A DNA stretch of 48,867 bases from an uncultured beta proteobacterium (GCA_902825845.1 CADECM010000002.1:15238-64104); one strand, 5' to 3'; shown: positions 34,865 to 43,373, counted from the stretch's first letter. Numbers and translations: made by a program. Notes: generated from the letters alone by a model not told the origin.

Positions 34865-34877
34865 TAAGTTATTGATT
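34865..34877 (-). promoter_or_regulatory. IHF-like site between divergent Bug genes
   Basis: The minus strand reads AATCAATAACTTA, an exact WATCAANNNNTTR match, in an AT-rich island (about 34860-34900) midway between receptors 10 and 11. This is the best-placed example for joint control of two divergent promoters. Inferred from consensus. Confidence 0.42.
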
Positions 34878-34975
34878 TTAAACAATATTTATATTCTTTG
34901 TGCATGCCGCGCGCAGGCGTCGCCGGAGCCGCGAACAAGCCGCCGCATAGCACCCCTCATTGTGGAGGAGCAGTC

Positions 34976-35944
34976 ATGAATTTCTGCAGAGAGATTGTCA
35001 GCGCGGCGGCAGGGTTGCTGTGGGCCGCCGCGGTGCAGGCGCAGCCGGCGTGGCCCGCGCGCCCGGTGCGCATCCTGATCCCGTACGCGCCGGGCGGCGG
35101 CGTCGACACGGTGTCGCGCACGCTGTTCGGCAAACTCGCCGAGCAGTCGGGCGTGTCGTTTATCGTGGAGAATCGTCCCGGCGGCACGGGTATCGTAGCG
35201 GGAGAACTGGTGGCGCGCGCCGCGCCGGATGGTTACACGCTGATGGCGTCCGCGCTGGAGTTCGCGATCAATCCGTCGCTGCGCGCCAAAATGCCGTACG
35301 ACCCGTTCCGGGACTTCACCCACATCTCGCGGCTCGCCAATGTGCAGTTGATGCTGGTGTGCCATCCCTCGGTGCCGATCACAAGCGTGCGCCAGATCAT
35401 CGCCATTGCAAAGCAGCAGCCGGGCAAACTCACTTACGGTTCATCGGGCACCGGCGGCGGTCCGCATCTCGCGGGTGAGCTGTTTCAACTGATGTCCGGC
35501 GCGCGCTGGACGCATGTGCCGTTCAAGGGCGCGGCGCCCGCCTCGATCGGCGTGATGAGCGGCGAAGTGGATTTTTCGTTCGGCAGCACGCTGGCGCTGG
35601 CACAGCTCGCCAAGGGCGGCAAGGTGCGCGCCATTGGCGTCACCGGCGACAAACGCTTTGCACAAATGCCCGGGGTGCCGACCATCGCGGAGCAGGGCAT
35701 TCCCGGTTATGTTGCGGTTGGCTGGTATGGCTTATATGGACCGGCGAACATGGCGGCGGATCTCGTGCGTAAAATCCGCGCCGACACCGCGCACGCCTAT
35801 GCCAGCCCCGATGTGAAAGAACGCCTGGAACGTGTCGGCAACGAGCGCGTGATGAGTTCGCCGGAAGACTTCGCCGCGTTCCTCAGGACGGAAGTGGAAA
35901 AATGGGGGCGGGTGGTGAGGCAGGCGAAGTTGCGGGCGGACTGA
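34976..35944 (+). CDS. Bug/TctC-family solute receptor 11
   Basis: A 322-residue receptor with a signal peptide ending VQAQ (about 22). Core motifs: WPARPVRILIPYAPGGGVD, RAAPDGYTLMA, LEFAINPSLRAKMPYD, CHPSVPITSVRQI and VPFKGAAPASIGVMSG. The pocket motifs group it with receptors 5 and 9. GGAGGAG before ATG 34976 fixes the start over an upstream one at 34898. It converges with MFS gene C. Confidence 0.93.
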   Translation: MNFCREIVSAAAGLLWAAAVQAQPAWPARPVRILIPYAPGGGVDTVSRTLFGKLAEQSGVSFIVENRPGGTGIVAGELVARAAPDGYTLMASALEFAINPSLRAKMPYDPFRDFTHISRLANVQLMLVCHPSVPITSVRQIIAIAKQQPGKLTYGSSGTGGGPHLAGELFQLMSGARWTHVPFKGAAPASIGVMSGEVDFSFGSTLALAQLAKGGKVRAIGVTGDKRFAQMPGVPTIAEQGIPGYVAVGWYGLYGPANMAADLVRKIRADTAHAYASPDVKERLERVGNERVMSSPEDFAAFLRTEVEKWGRVVRQAKLRAD

Positions 35945-35965
35945 CACCGCGTTCCGATGGCTGCC

Positions 35966-37132
35966 TCAGCGCGCCAGATTCCCCGGGCGCAGCAACAGAG
36001 CGCCCCACACCAGCATTGCGCCGCCCGTGAAAAACACCGGCATCAATCCCGCCACCAAGCCGATGGCACCGAAAGCCACGGGCGCCAGCACGCGTGAAAC
36101 CTGATTCACCCCCTCGCGTATGCCGACAACTTCGCCGGTACGGCCCGCGGCCGTGGTTTCATACGCGAGAATCAGCGTAATGGGCTGTCCCACGCAGAGT
36201 CCGAACCCGTAGACAAAGGCGAGCACGCCCAGCATGTACGCGTTCTCGAAGAACGGAAACGCGACGAACGCGGCCGTGGCAAGCAAGAACGAATGCCGCA
36301 GTATGGCCTCGGGCGCGGCGGTTTTCAGCAAGCGCCGCAGACAGATGCGCGAGATGAAGGCGGCAGCGGGAAAGCACGACATGATGATGCCCACGGTGGC
36401 GGCCGAAAGGCCGAGCCCGCGCGCGTACACGGGGACGTAGAATTGAAACACGTCGATGGCGGCAAAGACGAGGCTTCCGACCAGCAGGATTTTGAGCAGG
36501 GCGCGATTGCCGAGCAGTTCGCGCAAGCGCCCGCCGCTGTCATCGGCGCTGCATGCCGGCTCGGGCAGCAGACGGCTGCCGGCCAGCAGCGCGCCCGCGC
36601 TGATCAGCGCGACGGCGGCGAACCACAATCCCGCAGCGGCGTAACCCGCGTAATCCACCGAAAAACCGGCCAGCAGCGGGCCGGAAAAGTTCGTTACCGA
36701 GAACATCAGCGACAAATCCGCCAGATTCTTCGAGCGCTCGTCCGTTTTGCTGAGGAGACCAACCGCGTTCATCTGTGCAACGTGCACCATGCAATAAGCG
36801 ATACCGACCGCCACCGCAGCCGCGAACAGCGCCGCCATGGTCTGCCACACGAACGGAATGCAGAACCCGCAGACGCCGACCAGCGAGCCCGCGAGCATCG
36901 GGCGGCGACACCCGGCGCGGTCGGTCCATTTGCCCACCTGCCAGCCCGCAGCCGCCTGCATCAGCGAGTACACGGCGAGCAGCATCCCCACCGTGAAAGC
37001 GCTTGCGCCCAGATGCAGCGCGTAGAACGTGAGCAGCAAGCGGTAACCCCGAAATCCGGACTGGCCGAGCAGGGTCAGTGCGTAGACAAAATGCAATGGC
37101 TGGAGCTGCCGTTTTCCGCGTCGAGGATTCAT
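35966..37132 (-). CDS. MFS transporter C
   Basis: A 388-residue major facilitator with about 12 helices. Motif A is recognisable as GKWTDRAGCRRPM between helices 2 and 3, as in drug or metabolite exporters. The ATG at 37132 has only a weak ribosome site. It is divergent from an ArsR-like regulator gene 157 bp away, with a near-perfect inverted repeat between them. A regulated efflux or uptake pair is the simplest reading. Substrate unknown. Confidence 0.87.
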   Translation of the reverse strand: MNPRRGKRQLQPLHFVYALTLLGQSGFRGYRLLLTFYALHLGASAFTVGMLLAVYSLMQAAAGWQVGKWTDRAGCRRPMLAGSLVGVCGFCIPFVWQTMAALFAAAVAVGIAYCMVHVAQMNAVGLLSKTDERSKNLADLSLMFSVTNFSGPLLAGFSVDYAGYAAAGLWFAAVALISAGALLAGSRLLPEPACSADDSGGRLRELLGNRALLKILLVGSLVFAAIDVFQFYVPVYARGLGLSAATVGIIMSCFPAAAFISRICLRRLLKTAAPEAILRHSFLLATAAFVAFPFFENAYMLGVLAFVYGFGLCVGQPITLILAYETTAAGRTGEVVGIREGVNQVSRVLAPVAFGAIGLVAGLMPVFFTGGAMLVWGALLLRPGNLAR

Positions 37133-37208
37133 TTTGCGTAGCGTTCCAATGCGCGAAGGAAGTTTCTGCAGCCCTGCATGCGATACTTATCCTCGCATGG
37201 CACAGGCT

Positions 37209-37240
37209 GGAAATGCTACGGCGACGACCGTAGCATTCCC
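37209..37240. promoter_or_regulatory. Inverted-repeat operator candidate between MFS C and ArsR-like gene
   Basis: Arms GGAAATGCTACGG (37209-37221) and CCGTAGCATTCCC (37228-37240) are reverse complements at 12 of 13 positions, with a 6-bp spacer CGACGA. The inner ten bases of each arm match perfectly. Size and position between a winged-helix regulator and its divergent neighbour fit an operator of an ArsR-type dimer. Binding is inferred. Confidence 0.6.
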
Positions 37241-37288
37241 ATCGCGTCAGCGCGTAAACTGGCGGCTTGCAGCGGAGTCCATCGCACC

Positions 37289-38002
37289 ATGACGAATGAC
37301 GCGCGATTTGCCGAAATCGCCTCACTGGCCGGCGACACCACGCGCGCTGTGATGCTGCACGCGCTGATGGACGGCCGCGCCCTGACTGCGTCGGAGCTTG
37401 CGCGCGTGGCCCGCGTCACCGCGCAAACCGCGAGCGGCCACCTCGCCAAATTGTCCGCGGCCGGGCTGCTGTGCGTTGAACAGCAGGGCCGCCATCGCTA
37501 CCATCGGCTGGCTTCCGCCGCGGTTGCGCAAATGATTGAGAGCATCATGCGCGTAGCCGCCACTGCAGGCGACCTGCGGCCCGTGCCACTGACTGGCCCG
37601 CGCGATGCGGCATTGCGCACGGCGCGAACCTGCTATGACCATCTTGCCGGCCGGCTGGGCGTCGCGCTGGCGGAGGCACTGGTAAGCGGCGGCCACGTGG
37701 ACCTCACGCACGACGGCGGACTGGTGGCCGATTCCGGAATGAGATTGCTGCGGCAGATTGGCGTCGATGTCGCGGCATTGACCGCGGACCGCGGCAGGCA
37801 TGCGCGTGTGTTGTGTCGCCCGTGTCTGGATTGGAGCGAGCGGCGCCCGCATCTGGCCGGCGCCCTCGGTGCGGCACTGTGCAAGCTCAGTCTGGACCAG
37901 GGCTGGGTAAGACGCATGGCCGGCACGCGCGCGGTTGTGGTGACGCGTCAGGGTCGCGGCCTGTTTCGCGACGTGATCGGCGTTCGTCTGGACGGCGTAT
38001 GA
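37289..38002 (+). CDS. ArsR-like winged-helix regulator with C-terminal domain
   Basis: A 237-residue regulator. Residues about 5-85 form a winged helix: RAVMLHALMDGRALTASELARVARVTAQTASGHLAKLSAAGLL is the HTH with GRHRYHRLAS as wing. The remaining 150 residues are longer than in classic ArsR/SmtB and contain RVLCRPCLDWSERRPHLAGALGAAL, a C-x2-C pair with a hydrophobic helix that could be a sensor site. This extended ArsR type is often found beside MFS genes. The start is placed at ATG 37289 because the HTH follows directly and GCGGAG lies upstream; the frame is open from 37178. Probably represses the divergent MFS gene and itself. Confidence 0.86.
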   Translation: MTNDARFAEIASLAGDTTRAVMLHALMDGRALTASELARVARVTAQTASGHLAKLSAAGLLCVEQQGRHRYHRLASAAVAQMIESIMRVAATAGDLRPVPLTGPRDAALRTARTCYDHLAGRLGVALAEALVSGGHVDLTHDGGLVADSGMRLLRQIGVDVAALTADRGRHARVLCRPCLDWSERRPHLAGALGAALCKLSLDQGWVRRMAGTRAVVVTRQGRGLFRDVIGVRLDGV

Positions 38003-38037
38003 GTGCCGCTGACCTCTGAAACGAAACCGCGGGCTGA

Positions 38038-38541
38038 TTATTTCCGGCGTATCCCGATGATACTGCCCACTTCCGGGGGCCGCGGCCGCTGCCGATGCGC
38101 CTGATGCACAGTGCTCAGGCGCGCCATCGTCTCACCCGGCCACACCGTACTGCGCCGGGTGGACATGTCGATACAGATCGAAATCGATTCGGAGGTGGCC
38201 GCCAGCCAGCGCTCGCGTCCGTGCAGCATGGTCATGAAGAAATGAATGCGCTTGGCGTCAATGTCCAGCACCTGAAACGTAAAGTCGAGCGGATCGCCCT
38301 CGCGTAACTCGCGCTGGTACGTCACGTGCGATTCCAGCGCGAACGAACTGCTGCCGCGTGCCTTGATGCCCTCAAATCCCAGCCCCAATACGTTCCACGG
38401 CAGATCGAGTGCCTTGTCGAACAGTACCGAGTAGTAACCGATGTTCATATGACCGTTTGGGTCGATGTATGCGGGCAGGACGGTAAACCCGTCGTAAACG
38501 AGGGTATCGATCGTCTGCGCGAGGTCTGTCGAGGGCGGCAA
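38038..38541 (-). CDS. Hotdog-fold acyl-CoA thioesterase
   Basis: A 167-residue protein of the 4HBT/FadM-like hotdog family, which hydrolyses acyl-CoA or 4-hydroxybenzoyl-CoA thioesters. The landmark PAYIDPNGHMNIGYYSVLFDKA (about 23-44) contains the catalytic-acid region (Asp-x-x-x-H-x-N) and starts the long central helix. The C-terminal tail QAHRQRPRPPEVGSIIG is basic and not part of the fold. The start is TTG 38541, with CGGAG seven bases upstream. It converges with the regulator gene and is 65 bp from receptor 12. Confidence 0.85.
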   Translation of the reverse strand: MPPSTDLAQTIDTLVYDGFTVLPAYIDPNGHMNIGYYSVLFDKALDLPWNVLGLGFEGIKARGSSSFALESHVTYQRELREGDPLDFTFQVLDIDAKRIHFFMTMLHGRERWLAATSESISICIDMSTRRSTVWPGETMARLSTVHQAHRQRPRPPEVGSIIGIRRK

Positions 38542-38606
38542 GATTCGGCTCCGTGGTGATGTCAGTGGGCGATTTTACAGCCGCCAGCCTTTGCTTTGAC
38601 CAATGG

Positions 38607-39575
38607 TTAATCCATCGTGATGCCGGTTTCCTTGCGGATACGGACCCAGCGCGCGTAATCTTCCTGCAACTGGCGGGTGAATGCCTCGGCACTGTTGCGG
38701 GTTACTTCGGCGCCGAGCTTTTCGAACGCCTCGCGCGTGCGCGGTAGTGCGATGACGGTATCGAGTGCATCGCGCAGCTTCTGCACCACTTCCTTGGGCG
38801 TTGCGGCAGGAATGGCAAGCGTGGTCCACGTCGAATAATCGTAGCCGCGCACCCCCGCTTCGGCGATCGTCGGCACGTCGGGGAAGAGTTTCGAGCGCTG
38901 CGGCGTGGTCACCGCCAGTGCGCGCAGCCGGCCGGATTTGAGGTGGGGTGCCGCGGAGGTGATCTGATCAAACGAGAGATGAATTTGTCCGCTGAGGATG
39001 GCGACCGACGCGGCCGCGCCGCCCTTGTACGGCACGTGCGTGAACTTCACCTTTGCCATCGACTGAAACAGCTCGCCCATCAGATGCGTGCCGGAACCCT
39101 GGCCCGCCGAGCCCATCAACAGTTCTCCGGGGCGTGCCTTGGCAAACGCGATCAGTTCCTTGACGCTGCGCAGTGGCATCGAGGGGTGCACGCTCAGCGT
39201 GCTGGAAACCAGTGAAATGCGCGAGGTGAAAACAAAGTCACGCAGGGGCTGGTATTCAATGTTGTCGTGAAACACCGGCTGCGACACCAGCGTGCCGGGC
39301 GCGCCGAGCAGGATCGTGTATCCGTCCGGCGGCGATTTGGCGACCAGGGTGGAACCGATCCGGCCGCCCGCGCCGCCGCGATTCTCGACAATCACGGGTT
39401 GGCCCAGAATCTCCGTAAGACCCGGCGAGACGGCCCGCGCTGTGATGTCGATGTTTCCACCGGGGGCGAACGGCACGATGATACGGATTGGCTTCGAGGG
39501 GTAGCCCTGGCAAAAGGCCGTTGTGGGCGCAAGCAGCATCGATCCACCCAGCGCGAGCCAAATAGATTTGGCCAT
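38607..39575 (-). CDS. Bug/TctC-family solute receptor 12
   Basis: A 322-residue receptor with a signal peptide ending TAFCQ (about 22). Core motifs: YPSKPIRIIVPFAPGGNID, KSPPDGYTILL, VHPSMPLRSVKEL and VPYKGGAAASVAILSG. The loop GAPGTLVSQPVFHDNIEYQ differs from all others in the window. GAGGAGAACTGC before ATG 39575 supports the start. The thioesterase gene follows 65 bp downstream, so uptake and CoA-ester chemistry may be linked. Confidence 0.93.
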   Translation of the reverse strand: MAKSIWLALGGSMLLAPTTAFCQGYPSKPIRIIVPFAPGGNIDITARAVSPGLTEILGQPVIVENRGGAGGRIGSTLVAKSPPDGYTILLGAPGTLVSQPVFHDNIEYQPLRDFVFTSRISLVSSTLSVHPSMPLRSVKELIAFAKARPGELLMGSAGQGSGTHLMGELFQSMAKVKFTHVPYKGGAAASVAILSGQIHLSFDQITSAAPHLKSGRLRALAVTTPQRSKLFPDVPTIAEAGVRGYDYSTWTTLAIPAATPKEVVQKLRDALDTVIALPRTREAFEKLGAEVTRNSAEAFTRQLQEDYARWVRIRKETGITMD

Positions 39576-39847
39576 GCAGTTCTCCTCGTCAGGTTATTTG
39601 GCCGGATGATAACAAGCAGCGGCGCTCAGGCGTCAAATAAGTGATATCGCCAACGCCTCGGCAGTGCGGATTAATGAGTACGAGAACGATTACGTAGGAT
39701 CCAGGCGCGAGGATCGCGGAGCAGGACTTTCGATGATCAGACCGGGTGAACGCATTAACCCGATGAAGCAGGGACGTCGTGCAAACGGTGTGCCGGAACG
39801 GCGGCTCCAAGCACGGCAATAACGAACTGCCGCCGCGGGGACCGCGA

Positions 39848-40687
39848 CTAGTCCATCAAGAATCGCTCCACACTCGCCGCGAAAGCGTCGGGCTGATCGG
39901 TGAACAAAGCGTGTCCCGCGTTGTCGATGCACTCGACAGTACACTGCGGCATCGTCTGCTTGAGGCGTTGCGCCAGTTCAGCCGATACCACGTCGCTGTG
40001 GCTGCCGTACTGCAACAGCGTCGGCGTCGGTATGGATTTGACTGTGTCCCACAGATCAAGCGTGGTGGGCGTGCGTTTCAGTACCGCGGGATCGTACTTC
40101 CAGGTATAGCGGCCCGTGTTGGTCTGGCGCATGCCGTAACGCACGCTTTCTTCGATGACATGCGCTGGCGCCCGGGACAACAACTTTTGCAGATAGGCAA
40201 TTGCTTGTGCTTCAGATTCAAAATCGCGAGGCCGTGGCGTTTCGCTGGCGCGCGATGTGTTGGCGGCCGCCGCGGCGGCCGCGGCGGCCGGGCGTCCCGG
40301 CGTGATATCGACCAGCACGAGGCGCTCCAGCTCCGAGTGATGACGCGAGGCATACAGCATCGATACGCGTCCGCCAAGCGAGTGTCCGATCAACGTGAAG
40401 CGCTCAAGACCACGCGTCTCGACCACTGCCCGCAAATCCTGGTAGAAATCCTCCAGTTCGTAGCGGCTGCGCGTACACCATCCGCTGTCGCCGTGCCCGC
40501 GCTGATCAACGGCGACAATGTGAAAGCGGTCCTTGAAGCGGCCGCTGAAGTCGTTCCAGACATGGGCGTGCAGGCGGCTGCCGTGAACCAGCACGATCGG
40601 GTGCCGGCCCGCGTTACCCCAGTCCAGGTGATGCAGCTTAACGTCGTCGCGAACAATGGTATGGCTTTTGGCGGAAACAGATGTCAT
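39848..40687 (-). CDS. Alpha/beta hydrolase
   Basis: A 279-residue hydrolase with the classic triad pattern: oxyanion region IVLVHGSRLHAHVW (31-44), nucleophile Ser103 in GHSLGGRVSM, and a C-terminal His in CIDNAGHALF. RGHGDSGW (63-70) is typical of the haloperoxidase/lipase-like group. A run of nine alanines lies between strand 6 and the lid (RPAAAAAAAAANTSRA), coded by a GGCGGCCGC-type low-complexity tract. The start at ATG 40687 is uncertain because the frame is open to 40768 and ribosome sites are weak. Substrate unknown; ring-cleavage or ester hydrolysis fits the context. Confidence 0.88.
   Translation of the reverse strand: MTSVSAKSHTIVRDDVKLHHLDWGNAGRHPIVLVHGSRLHAHVWNDFSGRFKDRFHIVAVDQRGHGDSGWCTRSRYELEDFYQDLRAVVETRGLERFTLIGHSLGGRVSMLYASRHHSELERLVLVDITPGRPAAAAAAAAANTSRASETPRPRDFESEAQAIAYLQKLLSRAPAHVIEESVRYGMRQTNTGRYTWKYDPAVLKRTPTTLDLWDTVKSIPTPTLLQYGSHSDVVSAELAQRLKQTMPQCTVECIDNAGHALFTDQPDAFAASVERFLMD
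40262..40295. repeat. GC low-complexity tract coding a poly-alanine run
   Basis: Repeated GGC/CGG/GCC triplets within the alpha/beta hydrolase gene encode nine consecutive Ala residues on the minus strand. The tract is prone to replication slippage and to assembly errors, so its length may vary. Confidence 0.6.
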
Positions 40688-40825
40688 GGTCGTCCATGGT
40701 GTCGGATATTGCGCTCGCCGTATCTTACGAGTGGCAGCAACTGACGGCGCCGCTTGGAGTGAACCCAATTCTGTCGCGCGCGAAAACGGCCCATGAGCGA
40801 CGACTGAAGGTGAATCCGCGATAAT

Positions 40826-41212
40826 TCAGGCGGCCGGCATGCGATGCAGCGCGCACAGTTTGTTGCCATCGGGATCGCGCAAGTACGCGAGATAAATCCG
40901 GCCGGTGGCCCCTTGGCGTACGCCCGGCGGGTCTTCAATCGACGTGCCGCCATTCGCGACTCCGGCTTTGTGCCATGCCTCGGCCTGTTGGGCATCGCTC
41001 ATGGTGAAGCCGATCGTGCCGCCATTGGCAGCGCTGGCCGGCTTGCCGTCGATGGGTTTGGTCACCATGAAACGCCCGCCATTGTGCGCATAAACCAGCC
41101 GGCCCCTGGCATCCTCGACGCCGGGTTTACCACCCATCGCGACAAACAGGGCATCGTAGAATGTCTTCGAGCGCGCGATGTCGTTACTGCCGATCATGAT
41201 ATGGCTGAACAT
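40826..41212 (-). CDS. VOC-family protein (glyoxalase/bleomycin-resistance fold)
   Basis: A 128-residue single VOC module. His4 in MFSHIMIGSNDIARSKTFYDAL is the expected N-terminal ligand; GGTIGFTM replaces the usual His-containing strand, and YLAYLRDPDGNKLCAL has no Glu at the last ligand position. Metal binding may therefore be incomplete, and the protein is probably not a true glyoxalase I. AAGGAG precedes ATG 41212. The MBL-fold gene lies 40 bp upstream in the same direction, so they are probably co-transcribed. Confidence 0.83.
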   Translation of the reverse strand: MFSHIMIGSNDIARSKTFYDALFVAMGGKPGVEDARGRLVYAHNGGRFMVTKPIDGKPASAANGGTIGFTMSDAQQAEAWHKAGVANGGTSIEDPPGVRQGATGRIYLAYLRDPDGNKLCALHRMPAA

Positions 41213-41252
41213 GTCATTCTCTCCTTGTTACGGCAAATTCGCGTAAAGCGGC

Positions 41253-42125
41253 TTACGCCAGATATTCGAGCTTGAACCCGTTGTCCCAGCGCTTGATGTG
41301 GCCCACCGACGGCGACGGGAAGTGCATGGTGCAGCACAGTGTATCGGTATCGCAGTACCGTTCGAAGAACGCGCGCCGCGTGCGCACGCCCTGGTCGCGG
41401 TCGGTGTCGACCCGCATCACCAGCTCGGGATAGCGCGCCTGTAGCGGCGAGTGCACCAGGTCGCCTGTGAACACCGCCTTGTCGCCGCCCTTGCCGGCGC
41501 AGATCGCGAAGTGGTCGGGGGTATGGCCGGGCGTAGGGGTGAGGCGGATGTGGTCGTTGAGCGCGTGGTCGCTGGTGACAAGTTCGGCGCGGTTGGCCTC
41601 GATAATCGGCAGCACGCTGTCGCTGATATGAGCGAGAGGGGTCTTCTGATGGATCTCGCTCCAGTAGGCATATTCCTTTTTTGAGAACAGGTAGCGCGCC
41701 TTGGGGAAGGTTGGCACCCAGCGTCCGTTCTCCATCCGCGTGTTCCACCCGACATGGTCGCCGTGCAGATGGCTGCACATCACGAAGTCGATGTCTTCGA
41801 CCCCGAGCCCGGCTGCCTCGAGCGCGTTCATCCAGCTGGCATCATTCTTCTTGTTCCAGGTCGGGCGCAGCGGGAAGTTCTTGTCGTTGCCGATGCAGGC
41901 GTCGACCAGAATGTTGTGGTGCGGCGTCTTGATGACATACGATTGGTAGCAGAGTACGACATTGCCGGTGTCACGGTTGTATCCGCCCGGCGCGAGCCAG
42001 GACAGATTCTCCTCCAGCGTTTCCTTCGCCAGGGTCGGGAGGAATTCGAGCATCGGGGTAAAGCCCTGCTCCTGCTCGACGATACGATGAATGGTCATGT
42101 CGTTGACGTTGTATTCAGTGCGCAT
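41253..42125 (-). CDS. MBL-fold metallohydrolase
   Basis: A 290-residue metallo-beta-lactamase-fold hydrolase. The metal motif HLHGDH is at residues 119-124 (CSHLHGDHVGW), with later ligands in TPGHTPDHF and FTGDLVHSP, and a His in MHFPSPSVGHI. Lactonase-like (AHL or quorum-quenching type) and thioester hydrolase activities are both common in this group. The start is ATG 42125, where the family begins (MRTEYNVNDMTIHRI); the frame stays open to 42341 through what appears to be a transposase remnant. Same direction as the VOC gene downstream. Confidence 0.88.
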   Translation of the reverse strand: MRTEYNVNDMTIHRIVEQEQGFTPMLEFLPTLAKETLEENLSWLAPGGYNRDTGNVVLCYQSYVIKTPHHNILVDACIGNDKNFPLRPTWNKKNDASWMNALEAAGLGVEDIDFVMCSHLHGDHVGWNTRMENGRWVPTFPKARYLFSKKEYAYWSEIHQKTPLAHISDSVLPIIEANRAELVTSDHALNDHIRLTPTPGHTPDHFAICAGKGGDKAVFTGDLVHSPLQARYPELVMRVDTDRDQGVRTRRAFFERYCDTDTLCCTMHFPSPSVGHIKRWDNGFKLEYLA

Positions 42126-42449
42126 GGCTTGATTCCCGCTGGGTTGTGCCGATTGGCGGAAGCGTAGCATCCCACCGGAGCAAGGGCAATTGGCATCGCG
42201 TCGCCGGCATCGCGATCGTCCCGCGGGCAGGCCCGGCTGTTTGAGGATACGGGTGATCGCGAACGCCGCTTCGATCCCGGCGCTGATCTTCAGCGTAACG
42301 CGGCGGGTCGGGCGGCGCCCCACGTCGATGTATAACGCCACACAGGAAAATCATTGCAGCTTGCAGCCAAGCCATCGCGGCTGTTAACGACACCACCGAT
42401 CAAGGCCCGCCATGCCCGGTTCACAACCGACAATTGCGGACCACAGGCA
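42126..42449. other. 324-bp gap between cupin-rubredoxin and MBL-fold genes
   Basis: No intact gene is present. The part at 42216-42302 resembles a transposase C-terminus. The rest shows no recognised element. The promoter of the MBL-fold/VOC pair must lie here. Confidence 0.5.
42216..42302 (-). mobile_element. Possible transposase C-terminal remnant
   Basis: The minus strand encodes LKISAGIEAAFAITRIL followed by KQPGLPAGR in one frame. From memory this resembles the conserved tail of IS91-type transposases (K-I-x-A-x-IE-x-x-x-x-I-x-x-IL-x-x-x-GLPA). No other part of a transposase, zinc-finger region or terminal repeats is visible nearby, so at most this is a decayed fragment. Confidence 0.4.
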
Positions 42450-43373
42450 TCACAATTTGACCAGCTCGAACCCATCCTTGCCGGCGGCACAGTCCGGACA
42501 GGTCCAGTTCTCGGGCACGTTTTCCCAGTGCGTTCCAGGGGCGATGCCGTCCTCCGGCACGCCCTTTGTCTCCTCGTAGGCAAACGCGCACAGCGTGCAT
42601 TGGAATGATCTTTCGCCGGGTTTGGCGCCCTTGGCGGCGACGTCTGCCTGCGTCACCGGGTTGGGGAATCGGACGATGATCCCCTCCAGCCCCTCGGCCC
42701 CCGCGCGAATCTCATACGGTGCCTCCTTGTTGGAGACGTACACCAATGTCATCGCCTTCGCTTCTTTATTGTCGTGAATCAGGCTGCCTTTCTGCACCAC
42801 GACGAACAAGCCTTCACCGATCGAGGGATCCGGGGTGAGTGCCGTCGTCCCCGGCTTCATGTGCAACGTGTAAGTCGCGAGCCCGTGCTTGTCTTGCAGC
42901 TCCGGCACCGCCTGCAGCATGACGCTTTGCGCGCCCAGGTCCGGGAAGCTCACGTCGTGCGAGACTTGCCATGGATTGCGGCCGGGCATGTGGTTAAGCG
43001 CAGCGATTGCCTCGGCGTCGTGCTGCGCGCCGGTGTCGGGCCGGGAACGGATGATCAGACAGGTCAGACTGCTGTCGTCAGCGGCCGTGAAGGGGCCGTA
43101 AGGCGTGTTCGGCCGCGAAAAATGGACGGTGTTGGTCTTGATGTCACGGCGCCCCAGTTTGCCCCTGCCGCCGAGCATGATCTGGTACTGCGGCACGTCG
43201 TGGAAATGCGGCGTGGAGAGTCGGCCGGGTGCGAACGTGACCAGCGAGGCGAGCGGCAGATCCGGATTGCCGCGCTTGCCCAGCAATGGCGTCGTAACGT
43301 TTCTGGAGCCATCGATGCCGGTCCGGGTGACTTGATTCACTTTCGCATCGTCATACGCAATCACGGTCGCCAT
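42450..43373 (-). CDS. Cupin-rubredoxin fusion protein
   Basis: A 307-residue protein with two parts. Residues about 35-240 form a cupin-type (probably bicupin) region with STPHFHDVPQYQIMLGGRGKLG as motif 1. Residues 257-307 form a complete rubredoxin-type iron site: Cys259, Cys262 (FQCTLC), Cys292 and Cys295 (WTCPDC), with the family Tyr-Glu and Gly-Trp-like spacing between. Rubredoxin carries single electrons, so the fusion could feed a cupin-bound iron for oxygenation. GGGAGA before ATG 43373 supports the start. It is monocistronic, between MBL-fold and luciferase-like genes. Confidence 0.85.
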   Translation of the reverse strand: MATVIAYDDAKVNQVTRTGIDGSRNVTTPLLGKRGNPDLPLASLVTFAPGRLSTPHFHDVPQYQIMLGGRGKLGRRDIKTNTVHFSRPNTPYGPFTAADDSSLTCLIIRSRPDTGAQHDAEAIAALNHMPGRNPWQVSHDVSFPDLGAQSVMLQAVPELQDKHGLATYTLHMKPGTTALTPDPSIGEGLFVVVQKGSLIHDNKEAKAMTLVYVSNKEAPYEIRAGAEGLEGIIVRFPNPVTQADVAAKGAKPGERSFQCTLCAFAYEETKGVPEDGIAPGTHWENVPENWTCPDCAAGKDGFELVKL

